From Diphasiastrum complanatum (Eukaryota; Streptophyta; Lycopodiopsida; Lycopodiales; Lycopodiaceae), in contig CM055098.1 of assembly GCA_029204225.1 (NCBI GenBank), positions 8,848,246 to 8,912,245 of the forward strand: a stretch of DNA of 64,000 nucleotides, written 5' to 3'. The position numbers were made by a program, and so were the translations under genes. Shown here piece after piece: positions 1 to 13,611 of the stretch; position 1 is the stretch's first letter, and each line of letters starts with the position of its first letter. A model generated the notes under the pieces. That model saw nothing but the letters and a program-made list of their open reading frames with translations. It was not told the origin of the DNA and made no database searches.

Positions 1-417
1 TTATGGAACATATGCCTTTACTGTCGCATTATTGGTCCCCTTAGTAGGTCATTTGGGGTAAATAAGTTCCATTCACTTTTGGTTCATCTGCCTTGAGTAG
101 CTGATTGTTGTGTATGACATGCCTGTGGTCTTTTATTAAGCAGAAACATTCTAGGAGGACGAGCAGCTTTTCTAAGGCAGTAATGTAGAGCAAAACCATG
201 TAGGGGGATTAGATTAACATTACTTTAAGCTTTACTAGTATTTCTCAATATAGCTATAAGCACTTTGTCAAGTTTCTAATCTTCCTGTATCATTCTCCAA
301 GCACAAGGACCTTTATCTAATCAACTGATGTTGTCTTTTTACAGGTTGGATGCAGTTCCTGAACTGGGAAAGTTGTTTTATGATTTCCTGATTCTGAGCT
401 TTGATAGCAGTTCATAG
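1..417 (+). CDS. 3' end of a spliced host gene (last two exons), product unknown
   Basis: Bases 1-57 are open in one frame and end at a GT donor (58). A pyrimidine-rich tract and AG lie at 343-344. Joining 57 to 345 keeps the frame and gives a hydrophobic tail, with FTVALLVPLVGHLG before the junction and LDAVPELGKLFYDFLILSF after it, stopping at TAG 415-417. The intron of 287 bases (58-344) is normal for a plant. The hydrophobic stretch suggests a C-terminal membrane segment followed by a short polar end. I do not recognise the family. The gene starts left of the window. This is the only feature here that looks like an ordinary intact host coding end. The exon call rests on splice signals and frame continuity only. 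Confidence 0.5.
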
Positions 418-3335
418 TTTGTACCAGCACCTATTTGTGCACGAACAAGCTTTCCAACCGAGAGGATCATATTTGGTGGAAACCAACAGGGAGGCGAGTC
501 ATGTATAACTCAAAGTGTACTCAACCGAGCACAAAGTGCAAAATGAGTGCCTCTACATAGTGATGTGCAAGAGTTAGGCTTTAGGTTCCTTGCCATTGTT
601 GGATCGCTTCAACCTGCCTAAAGTGATTCAATCACAATTCTTGTGCACTAAAGGACTGTTAGCGCATCAACATTTAAGGACTGAATCTACTCTGCTACTG
701 ATGTTATTACACTAGTGGTTAAATTCAAAATTCGCTGTCTTGGACTTTGCAATTTTGCTATCCCTGAAGCAGTATTATGGTGGTACGCAATTCAAGGCAG
801 TTGAGGAAGTTGGTGCTCATGGGCATTCAGATGTGAAATACTTATAATATGAGAAGCAGAGAATTTGATTGGCAAAAGCTTGTTTTGTATTGAGTTGGTG
901 CTCGTAAAATGAAATTCTTCATTTTGATCTTTTTCCTGTTTACTACAGAATCTTAACTGAATGCAGCTCATTCAGTCAACTCTATCACTATAACCTCAAT
1001 CAAGGGTTAGTCTAAGATGTTGGTTGATGCCGTTAGGTTTAAGTTAGATTGTCCTTTGTGGCATTCAGTTTTTTCAAATACAACTTAATTATAATCACCG
1101 TTGCTTCTATGCAGTTGCATATAGGTCGCTACCATGATGACTTTGAACTTTAGCAAGCTGTATCTCTTTATGGCTAGAAAAATGATGCTGTTAAAACTTC
1201 AGGTATTCAAGTTTCTATTTTCAAAAAACTAGTGAGTATTTTTATCTTTTACTAGCTGACAAATGATCATGCTTGTGACTTTCAACTTCAGATTCATGAA
1301 AGGATGTTCTGTTTGCTCAGTTCAATTCTATCCCTTACTTCTGTTTAGCTTTCACTTGTCTTTGTGAAGCTGCTTCTATGGAGTTGGATTACCTGTTCTG
1401 CTGCTGCACCCTGCCTTGGAACATTATCCATTTTTCCTGCGTTTGTTTGCTGTGTTCATTGAACTCTTTTCCTTTTGTTTCTGGGTTTTTTGTGTTACTT
1501 TTGCATCTCATTGCCAATGCTCAGTAGCACTTTGTTGATATAGCTTTGACTTCTTGAAGGGTTTGTCAGTATGCCCAAATTTTGTGAACAGGTAAGGTGC
1601 AAATTTTGCAAGAAAGCTGCCCTTTGTGTTCTTGATGTGTTCAGACCTACTGTTCTAATTAACTACGGAACTTTTATTTTCATATTCAACTTCTCATGTT
1701 GTGAGCTGGAAGCTGTCAAAAGCACTTCACACAGGCACTATAGATTCTCTACTACAAAAATATTCATGTGTACCTTCAAGGTCAGCCAAAATCATTTACA
1801 ATTTGCGTATCTTGTTTTCAGCCAAGGCAGATATCATTAAGTGATTTTTCAAATCAACATGGTGAATGTGGAGCGGGCAAATGAGGGCAATGTAACTCGT
1901 GAGGTATGTATGACCTTGTGTGCCATTTTGTGTTGGTTTCTGCATGATTTTAGGCAAATCAAGCAACAATCAGCAGATTTTTAAAAGTTTTTTTCAATGC
2001 TTTCTTGACATACAGTTTTGCTTGTTTACTTAACGTTGCTCGGTTTTGGTTGTCATGTCAGCTATGCCAGATTAGTCCTCGATGTTAAGGCAAATTATTG
2101 CTATCTTGTTGGGCCTTCGGCTCCAACTGATCTTTTCAAATTTAGACTAATGTTGGCATGTAGGCCCTACATTTTTTATTTTAGATTTATTGATAATTTG
2201 ATTAGGGTTTTGGAGGTAGATCACATACCTGATCATGGCTTGGGCCTTCACATATCATTAAGATGCCAAGAGTTGGTTGGAGTCTACACTTACAGCAACT
2301 CAAATTAGTTTAGCTTAGCTTCATCTTTACTGTTTGCATCCTTTGGATGTTTTCATCATAAGGTGGTAATTGACATACATTTCGGATCATCTTAAAAGGC
2401 AGTTTTCAGACATGATTTTGACAAGTGAAAAGTTTTAATCAATGCAATTTCTTGTGAAGAAACGGTGACATCATTTGGTACATAATGTACTAATAGGCTG
2501 TCTTGAAACAATACCTTGGTCTACAAACACCAACTGTTCACTTGTGTTCTATATTGCATCTTAGGAGAGTCTAGGAGATTTCTAAGAATGCATAGTTCAT
2601 TTGAACAGAAATCTAAATGTTTTAAATACAGGTAAACCTTACACTTATGGGACTGATATTCTTCTTGACAATTTAACAAAGCTTACATCAAGACATGTGA
2701 CAAATTTCAAAAGTATGACACTCTGAAAGCATCAAATGACGTTTCTATATGCATTTGATTGTTAGAACTTTGAAGATTTTATATGTGGCTTAGTTTCTTC
2801 AGTGTACTGTGCAGGAATCACGTCTGTAAAGAAACTAACATCTATTTGTGTGCTACTTCATTGCAGGAACTTGTTCAGACAGTAAGATCTGTACATACAC
2901 CCATAGGCAGTTGGCATTTTGTCAGATTGAAAATGGCCTCTTCAAAGTAATTTCAATAATTATTTGAAGTGTAATAGTCCAGTTGTTTCTAGCTAGGACT
3001 TGCTCCACTGAAATTGTACTGTTACCATCATCGCCAGTATTTTTTGGTTGAGGACGCATCTATTTATCCGCTATTGATTGGATGCAAAATGGATTGAGAA
3101 TTGTAGAGATGGAAAAGATAAAAATATCGATGCAAATATCCGCTCCTAACAATTTTTGTCACTAGGATACACAAGTGCACTTTTTCTTTCTCACAGTGAT
3201 CATTATAAGGTCACAGTATATGCACACCTTGCCTCAGCAATAATTCGCCATAGCCCATGGCCTATAACAAAGTCTGAATAAACCATTTGAATACTGTCAG
3301 TGGTCTGTGACTCCATGTACTTACTCAGGTGTTTA
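418..3335. other. 3' flank and intergenic DNA, two possible small exons
   Basis: AT-rich DNA of intron or UTR character without long reading frames. It starts with the 3' UTR of the gene ending at 417. A 15-codon open stretch from ATG 1859 ends at a strong donor (GTATGT, 1904), and a 15-base segment at 2867-2881 is bracketed by TTGCAG and GTAAGA. The two join in frame but no following exon was found. No TE domain was recognised. Confidence 0.4.
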
Positions 3336-4079
3336 CTCCATAGCTTAGTTGCTCGTTCCGGAATGGAACACGTTCTGGATCGCTATCCAGAATGCATTCC
3401 GTTCGGAACTTGGCCAAATTGTTTTTTTCAAAAAATTCGCTATTTTTAAACAAAGAAATTGAGTTAAGGAACAGAATAGTGAATCCAGGATCAGCGTGAG
3501 CTTAAGAACGTGACTCAGAGCAATTTTAGGATCAATGGGAGCTGCACGAATTTCATTAATCAGATTTTTTGGCTATAAGCAGCTCTGTATAATCAGCAGT
3601 CAGACAAGATATGCATTATCGTCAGACAAGGTGTGGACATCAAGATAAGAGGGTAAGTTTTCAGATATAGCAATAAATTTCATGCGTAACTGAGATACAG
3701 AATGCAATGGGGGCCAGTCATCTGAATATGTGCACATCACAGTGACTAGCACAGCAGCAACATAAAGCCATACTTAGAAAAAATACACGCAAATGAGTAT
3801 GATGGAGATGGAGGACGTGACAGTAACCGATAACTAGTAACAACTTTAATTTTGTTTCTGCTTGAAGTGTATGTTTTTCCACCGTTTCTGATATCTAGAT
3901 TCTTGCAATGTATTATCAAGCGTCGCTCAATGTATTATCAAGTAGGAAGATCGTGGCCAGCAGGTGGCACTTCCATACGTGTTTTTTTATTTTGGAAAAA
4001 AAACGTTCCGACCCAGTACGATCTGGAATGTACTGTATGGAACGTACAATAACGTTCTGGCCCAAAAGGGTCTCCATAG
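3336..4079. mobile_element. Candidate non-autonomous hAT-like MITE
   Basis: The octamer CTCCATAG stands at 3336-3343 and 4072-4079, which fits an 8-bp target-site duplication around 728 bp (3344-4071). Just inside the left end is a near-perfect hairpin (about 3354-3408) built from GTTCCGGAATGGAAC and its complement. Inside the right end GTTCC/GGAAC motifs recur (about 4007-4062), followed inward by runs of T/A on both sides. The outermost bases do not form a clean terminal inverted repeat, so the ends are uncertain. No transposase is encoded. Confidence 0.33.
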
Positions 4080-5288
4080 TATCAGTAACAAGATTAGAGT
4101 AAGCTTATGGTGTAATGGTCACAGAAGACAGCATGCGTATTGTTTTACCTGTTTGTCAAAAGTTGTGACTCTAAAATGCACACAAATTACAGAGAAATAT
4201 GCCTGAATCACTACCGAAAAGGATAAGAGTCATGTTGACTCATACCATAGTTGCATAGAAACACGTTTTTGGGCAAACACGATTCTAGAAATGTGTTTAT
4301 GAGAAAAATGGGGGAAAAAAAAGATAATATATATATATATATATATATTTTTGACCCTCGCGGCCAGAAACGTCGTGGAGGAGGGAATTTGTTTTACAAT
4401 GGGCAAATCGTAGGTGGATGATCGCGTGCGAATAGTTTGTGTCCATCTGCTCAGTGATTCGGAGATGGTGCACACGGTGCCATGGGGATTTAAGCTTTGT
4501 GAAGAGTGAAATCAGTAAGTGTAGGCTTGGTTTTTTGCAAGTTTTTCATTGAGCTGTATGTAACCAAATTGAGCGAAGTTTAGCTCTAGACCACCTTTCT
4601 TGATGCCCACGGTAATTCCTATAGTGTCAGTTTCAGCTGTTACGACGGGTCTAGCAAGATTTAAATGCCACACTCCATAGTATCAGTAACAAGATTAGAG
4701 TAAGCTAATGGTGTAATGGTCACAGAAGACAGCATGCGTAATGTTTTACCTGTTTGTCAAAAGTTGTGACTCTAAAATGCACACAAATTACAGAGAAATA
4801 TGCTTGAATCACTACCGAAAAGGATAAGAGTCATGTTGACTCATACCATAGTTGCATAGAAACACGTTTTTGGGCAAACACGATTCTAGAAATGTGTTTA
4901 TGAGAAAAACGGGGGAAAAAAAAGATAATATATATATATACATATATTTTTGACCCTCGCGGCCAGAAACGTCGTGGAGGAGGGAATTTGTTTTACAATG
5001 GGCAAATCGGAGGTGGATGATCGTGTGTGAATAGTTTGCGTCCATCTGCTCAGTGATTCGGAGATGGTGCACATGGTGCCATGGGGATTTGAGCTTTGTG
5101 AAGAGCGAAATCAGCGATTGGTGTTATTTTGTAAGTGTAGGCTTGGTTTTTTGCAAGTTTTTCATTGAGTTGTACGCAACCAAATTGAGCAAAGTTTAGC
5201 TCTAGACCACCTTTCTTGATGCCCACGGTAATTCCTATAGTGTCAGTTTCAGTTGTTACGGCGGGTCTAGCAAGATTTGAATGCCACA
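4073..5288. repeat. Tandem duplication, 601-bp unit
   Basis: Copy 1 runs 4072-4672 and copy 2 from 4673 to about 5288, nearly identical throughout. Copy 2 carries an extra stretch of about 16 bases near 5113-5130. Each copy contains an (AT)n tract (about 4325-4350 and 4925-4948). Copy 1 starts with CTCCATAG, the octamer proposed as the target site of the neighbouring MITE. Copy 2 ends with CACTCC where copy 1 joins copy 2. Confidence 0.85.
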
Positions 5289-5553
5289 CTCCGAATGCAT
5301 CGTTATTTTTGCCATTTTCACAAAATGATCTGTAGGCATCCGATTGAGGTGATGTTTTAGCCTAGATTGCATTTCTCATGCTTCCAGAGACTCTTGTGAT
5401 CGTCGTTTTACCCGTCTTTGTCCATATCACAAATTTCAATTTCCATGCCCTAATTTCATGTGTTTTAGGATTTAGGCATGGAGCGTGTAAGAATTTGTCT
5501 GTGGCGTGTTCTAAGCCTACATTGCATTTTCTTATGCCTGCACAAATTCCCAC
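5050..5553 (-). pseudogene. Uncharacterised reading frame with one internal stop
   Basis: On the minus strand, 5553 to 5362 and 5289 to 5050 are in the same frame and separated by one TAG at about 5362 and no other stop, giving about 168 codons. The second half (starting MWHSNLARPAVTTETD) lies in copy 2 of the tandem duplication; copy 1 lacks about 16 bases and so shifts frame. Composition looks protein-like (mixed charged and hydrophobic residues) but I do not recognise a domain. It may be a captured or decayed gene fragment, or chance. Confidence 0.25.
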
Positions 5554-5640
5554 ACTAACAACATTCGCCCATTATCGCTCGTATTGAAATAATTTGATCC
5601 CATGACCTAATCCCATGTGTTTTTTTTTTTGCACTTGTTT
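5361..5640. repeat. Diverged ~155-bp direct repeat
   Basis: A block beginning AGATTGCATTTCTCATGC (about 5364) and ending with CATGTGTTTTAGG recurs, much diverged, from ACATTGCATTTTCTTATGCC (about 5519) to CATGTGTTTTTTT. The offset is about 155 bases. Confidence 0.5.
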
Positions 5641-6593
<953 letters not shown>

Positions 6594-6640
6594 TGAGTGT
6601 GTGTGTGTTACAAAATTTCATATAGTTCATCTTGACAAAG

Positions 6641-6715
6641 CAAGATTGAGCCCTTTGAAGTCTTTAGTGCAACAATTTGTCAAGATTGAGCCCTTTGAAG
6701 TCTTTAGTGCAACAA
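6641..6715. repeat. 40-bp tandem duplication
   Basis: CAAGATTGAGCCCTTTGAAG plus the following 20 bases at 6641-6680 are repeated exactly from 6681 to about 6715. Confidence 0.9.
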
Positions 6716-7939
<1,224 letters not shown>

Positions 7940-8512
7940 TTAATGCTTGGTAACTATGACCAACCAAAAATATCTTGATAGAGGCTTAGTCAAGATATCA
8001 ACCAACATACTATCAGTCAGACGATAACTTAATTCAACATCTTTATTCTGAACTTTTTCTCTAAGAAAATGAAATTGAACTTCGATGTATTTAGTACTAG
8101 AGTGAGTTGGTGGGTTCAGAGATAGAGTAATGCATCTCTGATTGTCGCAATAGAGTATAGTTGGACTGATTTGGGAGATCATAAGATCTTTAAGCAATCT
8201 TCTGAGCCAAATGATTTCCTTCATTGAGAGGTAGCTGTGACATATTCGGATTCTATGGAGGACAAAAGAAATGCATTTCTACTTTCGACTATTCCATGAA
8301 ATGGGTCCTCCTGCTAGAAAGCAAAGATAGCAAGATGTGGATTTTCTTGTGTCCACATTTCTAGCCCAATCAAAGCCGGAATAAGTACGTAATGTCAAGG
8401 CACCTTTGTATTTCCATTATAACATAAAGCATAGTGCTTAGTGGCTTGAATGTATCTTAGTGCTCTAAGTAGAGCCTTCTAGTGAGGTAGGCCGGGATTT
8501 GACATGAACTAT
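7940..8512 (-). pseudogene. Ty1/copia RNase H remnant
   Basis: Read on the minus strand from about 8512, it has the copia RT/RNase H linker (FMSNPGLPH, then ALRYIQATKHYALCYNGN), the RNase H core (FDWARNVDTRKSTS, then GGPISWNSRK), and from 8224 the end of RNase H (MKEIIWLRRLLKDL, ILYCDNQRCI, TKYIEVQFHFLREKV, then MLVDILTKPLS). The family role is removal of the RNA strand during reverse transcription. It is broken by several frameshifts and by a Trp-to-stop TAG in the linker. On the 5' side it is fused directly to a sequence that is not reverse transcriptase (8513-9301). Confidence 0.85.
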
Positions 8513-9301
8513 GACTTTCATCAGCAAAACCAGCCAATAATGCTAGTACAACTCCAACATCAAAATGATGCAAAACAATGTAGCTAGTTTCACCATATCT
8601 TGACAATTTGCACACATTCACTTGAGATTGCTTAAACATAAGACAGAACAAGTAAAATAGAATTGAACAACACTTCCTTGTTGCTCCTTTGACCTTACTT
8701 GACTCTTCAATAACCTGCAAAAATAGATCAATAACATCTTTGCCAATTGACTCTCCTTTGATGCTCTTGTCTAGCTCCAAACTGCCAACTTCCCTTTTGT
8801 CTTGTTTAAACTCTTTGAGATCAACCAGCACAAGAACATTTTTCTAAAAAGGTCAACCCAATCTTCATTGCTGGCAAATTCTCTCTCAAAGGAGTCATTC
8901 ACTTCCGTCCATATTGAGTCCCATGTGGCCTTGATCTCATCATTAACTTTCACAAATATGCCACCTACTCCTTGCAAAGACAACACAAAGGCGCCCTTTT
9001 CTTCAAGGTAGCCATCCATTCTGAAAGTAGTCTTAAGATCTTTTTTTAATGGTCCAACCTGACAAACACTCTCATGGATGTATACTCTACACAGAGAAAT
9101 AGGTGGAGGAGGAGTATTTCTTACCATCCTCAAATGCTTCATGGTGGCCGAAAGCATTTCCACATGAAAGTTCTGTGGAATGGCACAGAGAATAATTATT
9201 TCCTCGCTATCAAAGGAATGATAATTGAACAAGTCAATGCAGAGAATGAAGCCCGAGCAAAGGCCATCTTCCACAGAAAGCCAGCCACCAGAAAGAGACA
9301 A
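8513..9301 (-). pseudogene. Non-retroviral captured reading frame inside a copia remnant
   Basis: Two overlapping minus-strand frames (9301-8771, about 176 codons; 8831-8513) together read as one protein after a shift near 8800. The C-terminal 100 or so residues (SLELDKSIKGESIGKDVIDL, SSKVKGATRKCC, VCKLSRYGETSYI, LLAGFAD) closely match a frame at about 41560-41880. The N-terminal part (DEIKATWDSIWTEVNDSFER) is not in that second copy. I recognise no known domain, and it is not reverse transcriptase, which should occupy this position 5' of RNase H. The junction with the RNase H linker is at about 8513. I infer capture of a host or other sequence by a copia lineage. Whether it was ever translated is unknown. 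Confidence 0.55.
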
Positions 9302-10329
9302 TGCAGAATGTGAGCAGACTGTTTGCGAGCCGCTGCACAGCTGAGGAAGGGGATATGTGGAGGCTTATGATTCCACATTATCCAAATTAAATATTTTAGA
9401 CTGAAATTTTTTTAATTTTTGTACATGAAAATATGCTATAGTGCCTAAATTCATGTAAAGGCCTATTTGCATCTTGTAAATTCATTGTAATTAAGGACTC
9501 GCGATGTTTTTGGTCGACGTTCTAGAGTGACACATCAGTGGATCCCAACCGACACCTTAGTGGTTGGTGATCGACGGATAGGCCGGTGTGCATCTCTATA
9601 AGGGCGACACTCAGAGACATTGTACTTACGTAGAGATTTAGCTATCAATAGAGAGAAGAGAGCCAGTTTCATAGCTTGTGCATTCCTTCCCTCTGTTATC
9701 TATTACAGTTATACTTCTTATCAATTGAGCAACCACACTCTGAATTAGTTTGTAACCGATTTTGATAGATATTTGTTTACGACATTCACTCTTCACTTGT
9801 ATAGAATTTCGGATTCTCTAATGTGGATGAACATGCGACATTTGGGAGTCACAATTCTAACCAATGTGTGCAGGGCATTAGCCGAAGTCTTAAGCTTAAC
9901 TCTATCATAATCTCTTTTCTGAATGAGCTACGTGTTCAGATAAAGAACTTAATGGACGTTTTGCTTTGTTTGCTTGTTGTGATAAGAACTAAATTCCTTG
10001 TGCTTGTTGAGAGGAATTAAAAGCCAAACAAATTCCATTATGAAGGATCTTTTTGCTTGTTGCTATCAGATCAACTCGTTTACTGTTGTCCTAATAGCTT
10101 GGAAGAAAACGTACCCTTCTATACCTTTCGACCTTGAACAAAGTGTTTCATTATTGGTGTTTCTGGACGTCAATTTACTCAATATCTTTGGATAACCAGA
10201 TTTGTCATTGTAGTATTTTGCTTTGATATTACATTCATTCACCATCTGTCCATGACCTTGGTACACTTATCGATCTGAAAGAGGAGATTTCTCTCTCTCT
10301 TGGAGAACAATAAAATCTTTTATACTACC
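9302..10329. other. Non-coding DNA, possibly a plus-oriented LTR
   Basis: No gene recognised. About 9590-9720 has LTR or promoter character: a TATA-like CTCTATAAGGGCGAC (9593), then a transcript-start-like region and pyrimidine-rich tracts. A matching second copy was not found in the window. 9820-10330 holds only short frames. Confidence 0.3.
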
Positions 10330-10915
10330 TAATTCACTGATTTTGTGGAAATCTATAACGACTAGGCTACCACAAAATGACATCCTCAAAGTTGGATTTA
10401 GGCAATTCAGCTTTTTCATATTTGATGTCAAATGGTTCAAAGTTATTTGCAATGGTCCCAATGCAATTGTTGGGAAATATGAGAGTGGTTATTTTGCCAT
10501 TAATTCTACCAAACTTTGGACAGATCAAAGCGATACATTTATTTTTCCTCAACAATGTGAGCATGTGTATCTCTTCTATGTCTTCAATATGTCTATGTTC
10601 TTTTGTTGTCAACAATCAATTGATTTTCAGTATACTTCAAAAGATTTATATTGTGTACAGTAATACCCAAGCAGCTGTAACATAGCTATGAATACTAACT
10701 AGGAGTCAACATTTATGGTAATATCGATCAATTATAGGTGGTCTTTTGTCCCGGTCATTCACTCCCAGATGGTGGTACATGATTCAAGTCGCTCCTCGAA
10801 GTAAAAGAATTTTTGAAGATAGAGATGTCATGGAGGACATGGCATTGCCAGTTGATGCACCTCATGAAGAAGATCATGATGATCATTTTGAAGATCATCT
10901 TATTAATGATTAAGC
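10330..10915 (+). pseudogene. DUF4216 domain remnant of a CACTA (En/Spm) transposase protein
   Basis: The frame from about 10343 contains FIFDVKWFKV, then GYFAINSTKLW, then DTFIFPQQCEHVYLF, which follow the order of DUF4216 (a core ending in F-D/C-x-W-F, then the K-x-x-PFILASQ-x-x-QVFY region). After a frameshift, about 10768-10912 reads WYMIQVAPRSKRIFED and an acidic tail to a stop, matching the W-x-V-V-x-x-x-PR end of such proteins. DUF4216 commonly follows the transposase domain in plant CACTA elements. The transposase core, terminal repeats and first part are not visible. It lies just left of the gypsy insertion (11041). Confidence 0.6.
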
Positions 10916-11040
10916 TATAGGAGATATTTGGTTGTATTAGAGATAGATTCATTTGGTTTGGTGGACTTGTCGCATGATGATGCGGCAAATGATAATGATG
11001 AACCATCTTTAAAAATACAGGCAAGATAGAATTTAAATAT

Positions 11041-11856
11041 TATGGGGTCGAAGATCTCTCGTAGTATAGCCCTTCCGCCAGTCAACAAAGGTAAGATCAC
11101 TGGATAGGTACCTAACTATGCATAGATGCTACTTTTAGTGTATTTCCTACTTTCTCCCTTAACTCTACTCACCACTATACTACTCCTCTTTAACTCTACT
11201 CCTCTACACTAACATTCATCATGGTTTTGGTTGAAGAGAAGGAATGGGGAAGAAGAGAGATTGAGAAGGGAAGAGAAAGAGAGAGATAGAGAGTGAGGGT
11301 GGAGGTTAGCTCAAATGCTCCTTATGCTTGCTAATGGAAAAGCATTCACTATGACAAACAATAAACATGGAAATAAAAAGCAATGGAAAACACAATCAAG
11401 AGCATTAGCAAGTAGTGAATAGCAAATGAGGATGCTTCTCTTCCAAAAATGGTAGAGTTTTCTCCTTCTCATTAAGCATGCAAATAGTGTACAAATGGTG
11501 CCTTTTTATAAAATGGGGAAGGCCCTTCCCCCTCAATCTTACTGGCTAATATTCACAATGATCCTATCCATTCATCTTGGACCCAACTTGATCCAAGGGT
11601 CCACAAAAAGTACATTAGAAATCACAAGATTCATGTGAGTCCCAATTTGGACCCAACTCTAAAAAGTGATCTCTAAGTTTAAAAATGACATTGGGCCTCT
11701 AGTTTTATTTTAATTCCAAGGCCCAAGGCAAGTTTATTTTATTTACAACTTTAATTGCGTGCTCATTGGGCCATGAGCTTATACACGCAGGATGCCATGC
11801 CCTCGCAACACATTATATTGGAGGATTTTATTTATTTACACTTTGTGGGGAATACC
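11041..11856 (-). repeat. 3' LTR of the gypsy element
   Basis: Matches 19554-20307 over its length. Left end TATGGGGTCGAAG against TGTGGGGTCAAAG in the other copy; right end CCCCCAATA against CCCCCAACA, each consistent with one decayed TG..CA base. In the first 120 bases I count about nine mismatches. This copy keeps a segment of about 69 bases (about 11490-11558) with a minus-strand TATA box (TTTTATAAAAAGG), which the other LTR lacks. Confidence 0.92.
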
Positions 11857-13611
11857 CCCAATAGGACCCATGACTTGAAGTAGTGCCAATCCCTCAGCAC
11901 TCTGTCGGTTTAGTATAGCGTTCTCTTGGACCGCCTCTGGTGGATCAGATAGCCCGTAACATCTTCCATGATGTTGAGATGGTCCAGTTTCTTCGAGTCC
12001 TTTGGCATGTGGAAGGACTTGTGGACTCCTGTCAGCCATTCCTGATCCACCCATGCTTGGAATCGTTTCGTCTAGGGATCTCCAAGGAATGCAGCTCGGT
12101 AATATACGCGAGCGATTGGCAGCTGGTCTTTGACTTTGTCAGAAGCTAGCGTCTTATTTGAATCAAAAAATATGGAGGGAAAAAAATCATCCCATTTTGT
12201 TTCAATGCCCATTAAATATTCTAAGTCTCGGGCATAAGTGACTGCCGCGCGAACTGTGGGATCGGGACAATTGATGTAATGACTGGCGAATGCGGAGAGA
12301 GTCCTTTTGGCGTCTACATCCGTAGTCTACCCATATTCGGATTTGATGATTGGCCAGTTGAAATTGTGCAGTGTGATCTGGTCCAGAGGAGTGCTGCATT
12401 CCGCCCATTTGGATCTTCTTGGACATGGCAAAAAATGCGCGTTCACCCGTAACTATTGCGGACTCGTCACGTAAGCCCTAATGGCCGCAAGGTCTCTCTT
12501 AAGTAACTGTTGTTGCCACTCCGGGTTGGAGGGCGAATAAGGCTTGCAATTCTTTTTCCTTGATGGTCTGAGTTGAGAATGATATCTGTCAGCCATCTGT
12601 TGATGACTCGTGGGGATATTTGGATAAAAATTCATTGATGTTCTTCTCCACGGACTTCGGTCTTCGGAAGGCCCGGCTGGCAAATATCGTACGTGAACCT
12701 CTGGATGATATTGCTTGGCCTTGGCTCTGGTCTCGCGTCTCAGCAGCCGCATCTGTCTGCCCTTGGTCTTGGCCTTCGGACCCTTGATCTGGTTGAAATC
12801 CCCCTACTGTCTGCTGGCTTTGATCTTGGCTGGTACTAGCCTGTGCAATGTCAAAATTAGGTGGCGGTGAAATTACCACGAGGGTGGGTCGGGCCTTCGT
12901 TTCCATGTATTGTTGGCATGCCTTGAGGGCTTGCTTGGCCTGGGCAAGCTCTTGCGTTGCGCTTGCCCGATACTTATTGAACTCCGCCTGGTAGCTGTTG
13001 AGGGTTTGGCTATAAATCTGCACCTGACACCGTAGAAGATTCATCTCTGATTGGAAAAGCGGCCTTGTGTCCGGTGCAGATTGAGCTAACCAAGCGAGCT
13101 TTTCGTCTTGTAAGGCTTTGACCTCTGTCCCCAAGCGCGTGTTCTCTGCTTCCAAAAGTGTAAGTTGCGCCTGGATGGAGGCAAGCCGTTGGGATGCTTC
13201 AGCTTGAAGCTCCCGCACCTTTGTGGAGGCCTCAGTCAGCGCTTTGGAGAGGCTTTGAATATATTTGTTTAGGCCCTCCTCCTTCTGCTGCAGCTTGGCA
13301 ATCTCCTGGTGTCCTGCTTGTTCGTGTTGCTGAGCCAGAATCAGCTCTTGCTACAGCTTGGTGAGGTCTGCTTGCAGCTGTGTATTACTCGTTGCCAAAT
13401 GTAGTACCCTGCTTTCCAGAATAGCTTTGGCCACTACCGCATCCAGGATGTATTTTCCTAGAGTTTGGTACACCGTCGTTAGATCCGTGGGAGCAGCTGG
13501 TACACTGGCACTGGCAGGGGCTTGTGTTGTACCGGCCCCGACAACTTGTGGAATTCCGTCGTCATTGTCTTCGATCAGGTTTTCATTTGTCTTGATGCCA
13601 TCTGGGGCGGT
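11857..13611 (-). CDS. Gypsy accessory ORF with coiled coil (degraded 3' part)
   Basis: The frame continues directly from RNase H: after YTDHQ (13612) the protein changes to TAPDGIKTNENLIEDNDDG, an Ala/Pro/Thr-rich stretch, then a long Glu/Gln/Ala/Leu-rich heptad-like region (about 13400-12880: LQKEEGLNKYIQSLS, MRELQAEASQRLASIQ, LLEAENTRLGTEVKAL), then a Gln/Asp/Ser-rich tail. One TAG (13351-13353) interrupts 13611-12589. Beyond 12589 a frameshifted globular part (NFNWPIIKSEYG, LPIARVYYRAAF) can be followed to about 11860. Related sequence occurs at 61026-62640 and, by architecture, at 31615-33116 and 43435-44957. Function is unknown; in plant gypsy elements this position can hold an envelope-like ORF, but I see no clear transmembrane segment here. 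Confidence 0.6.
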
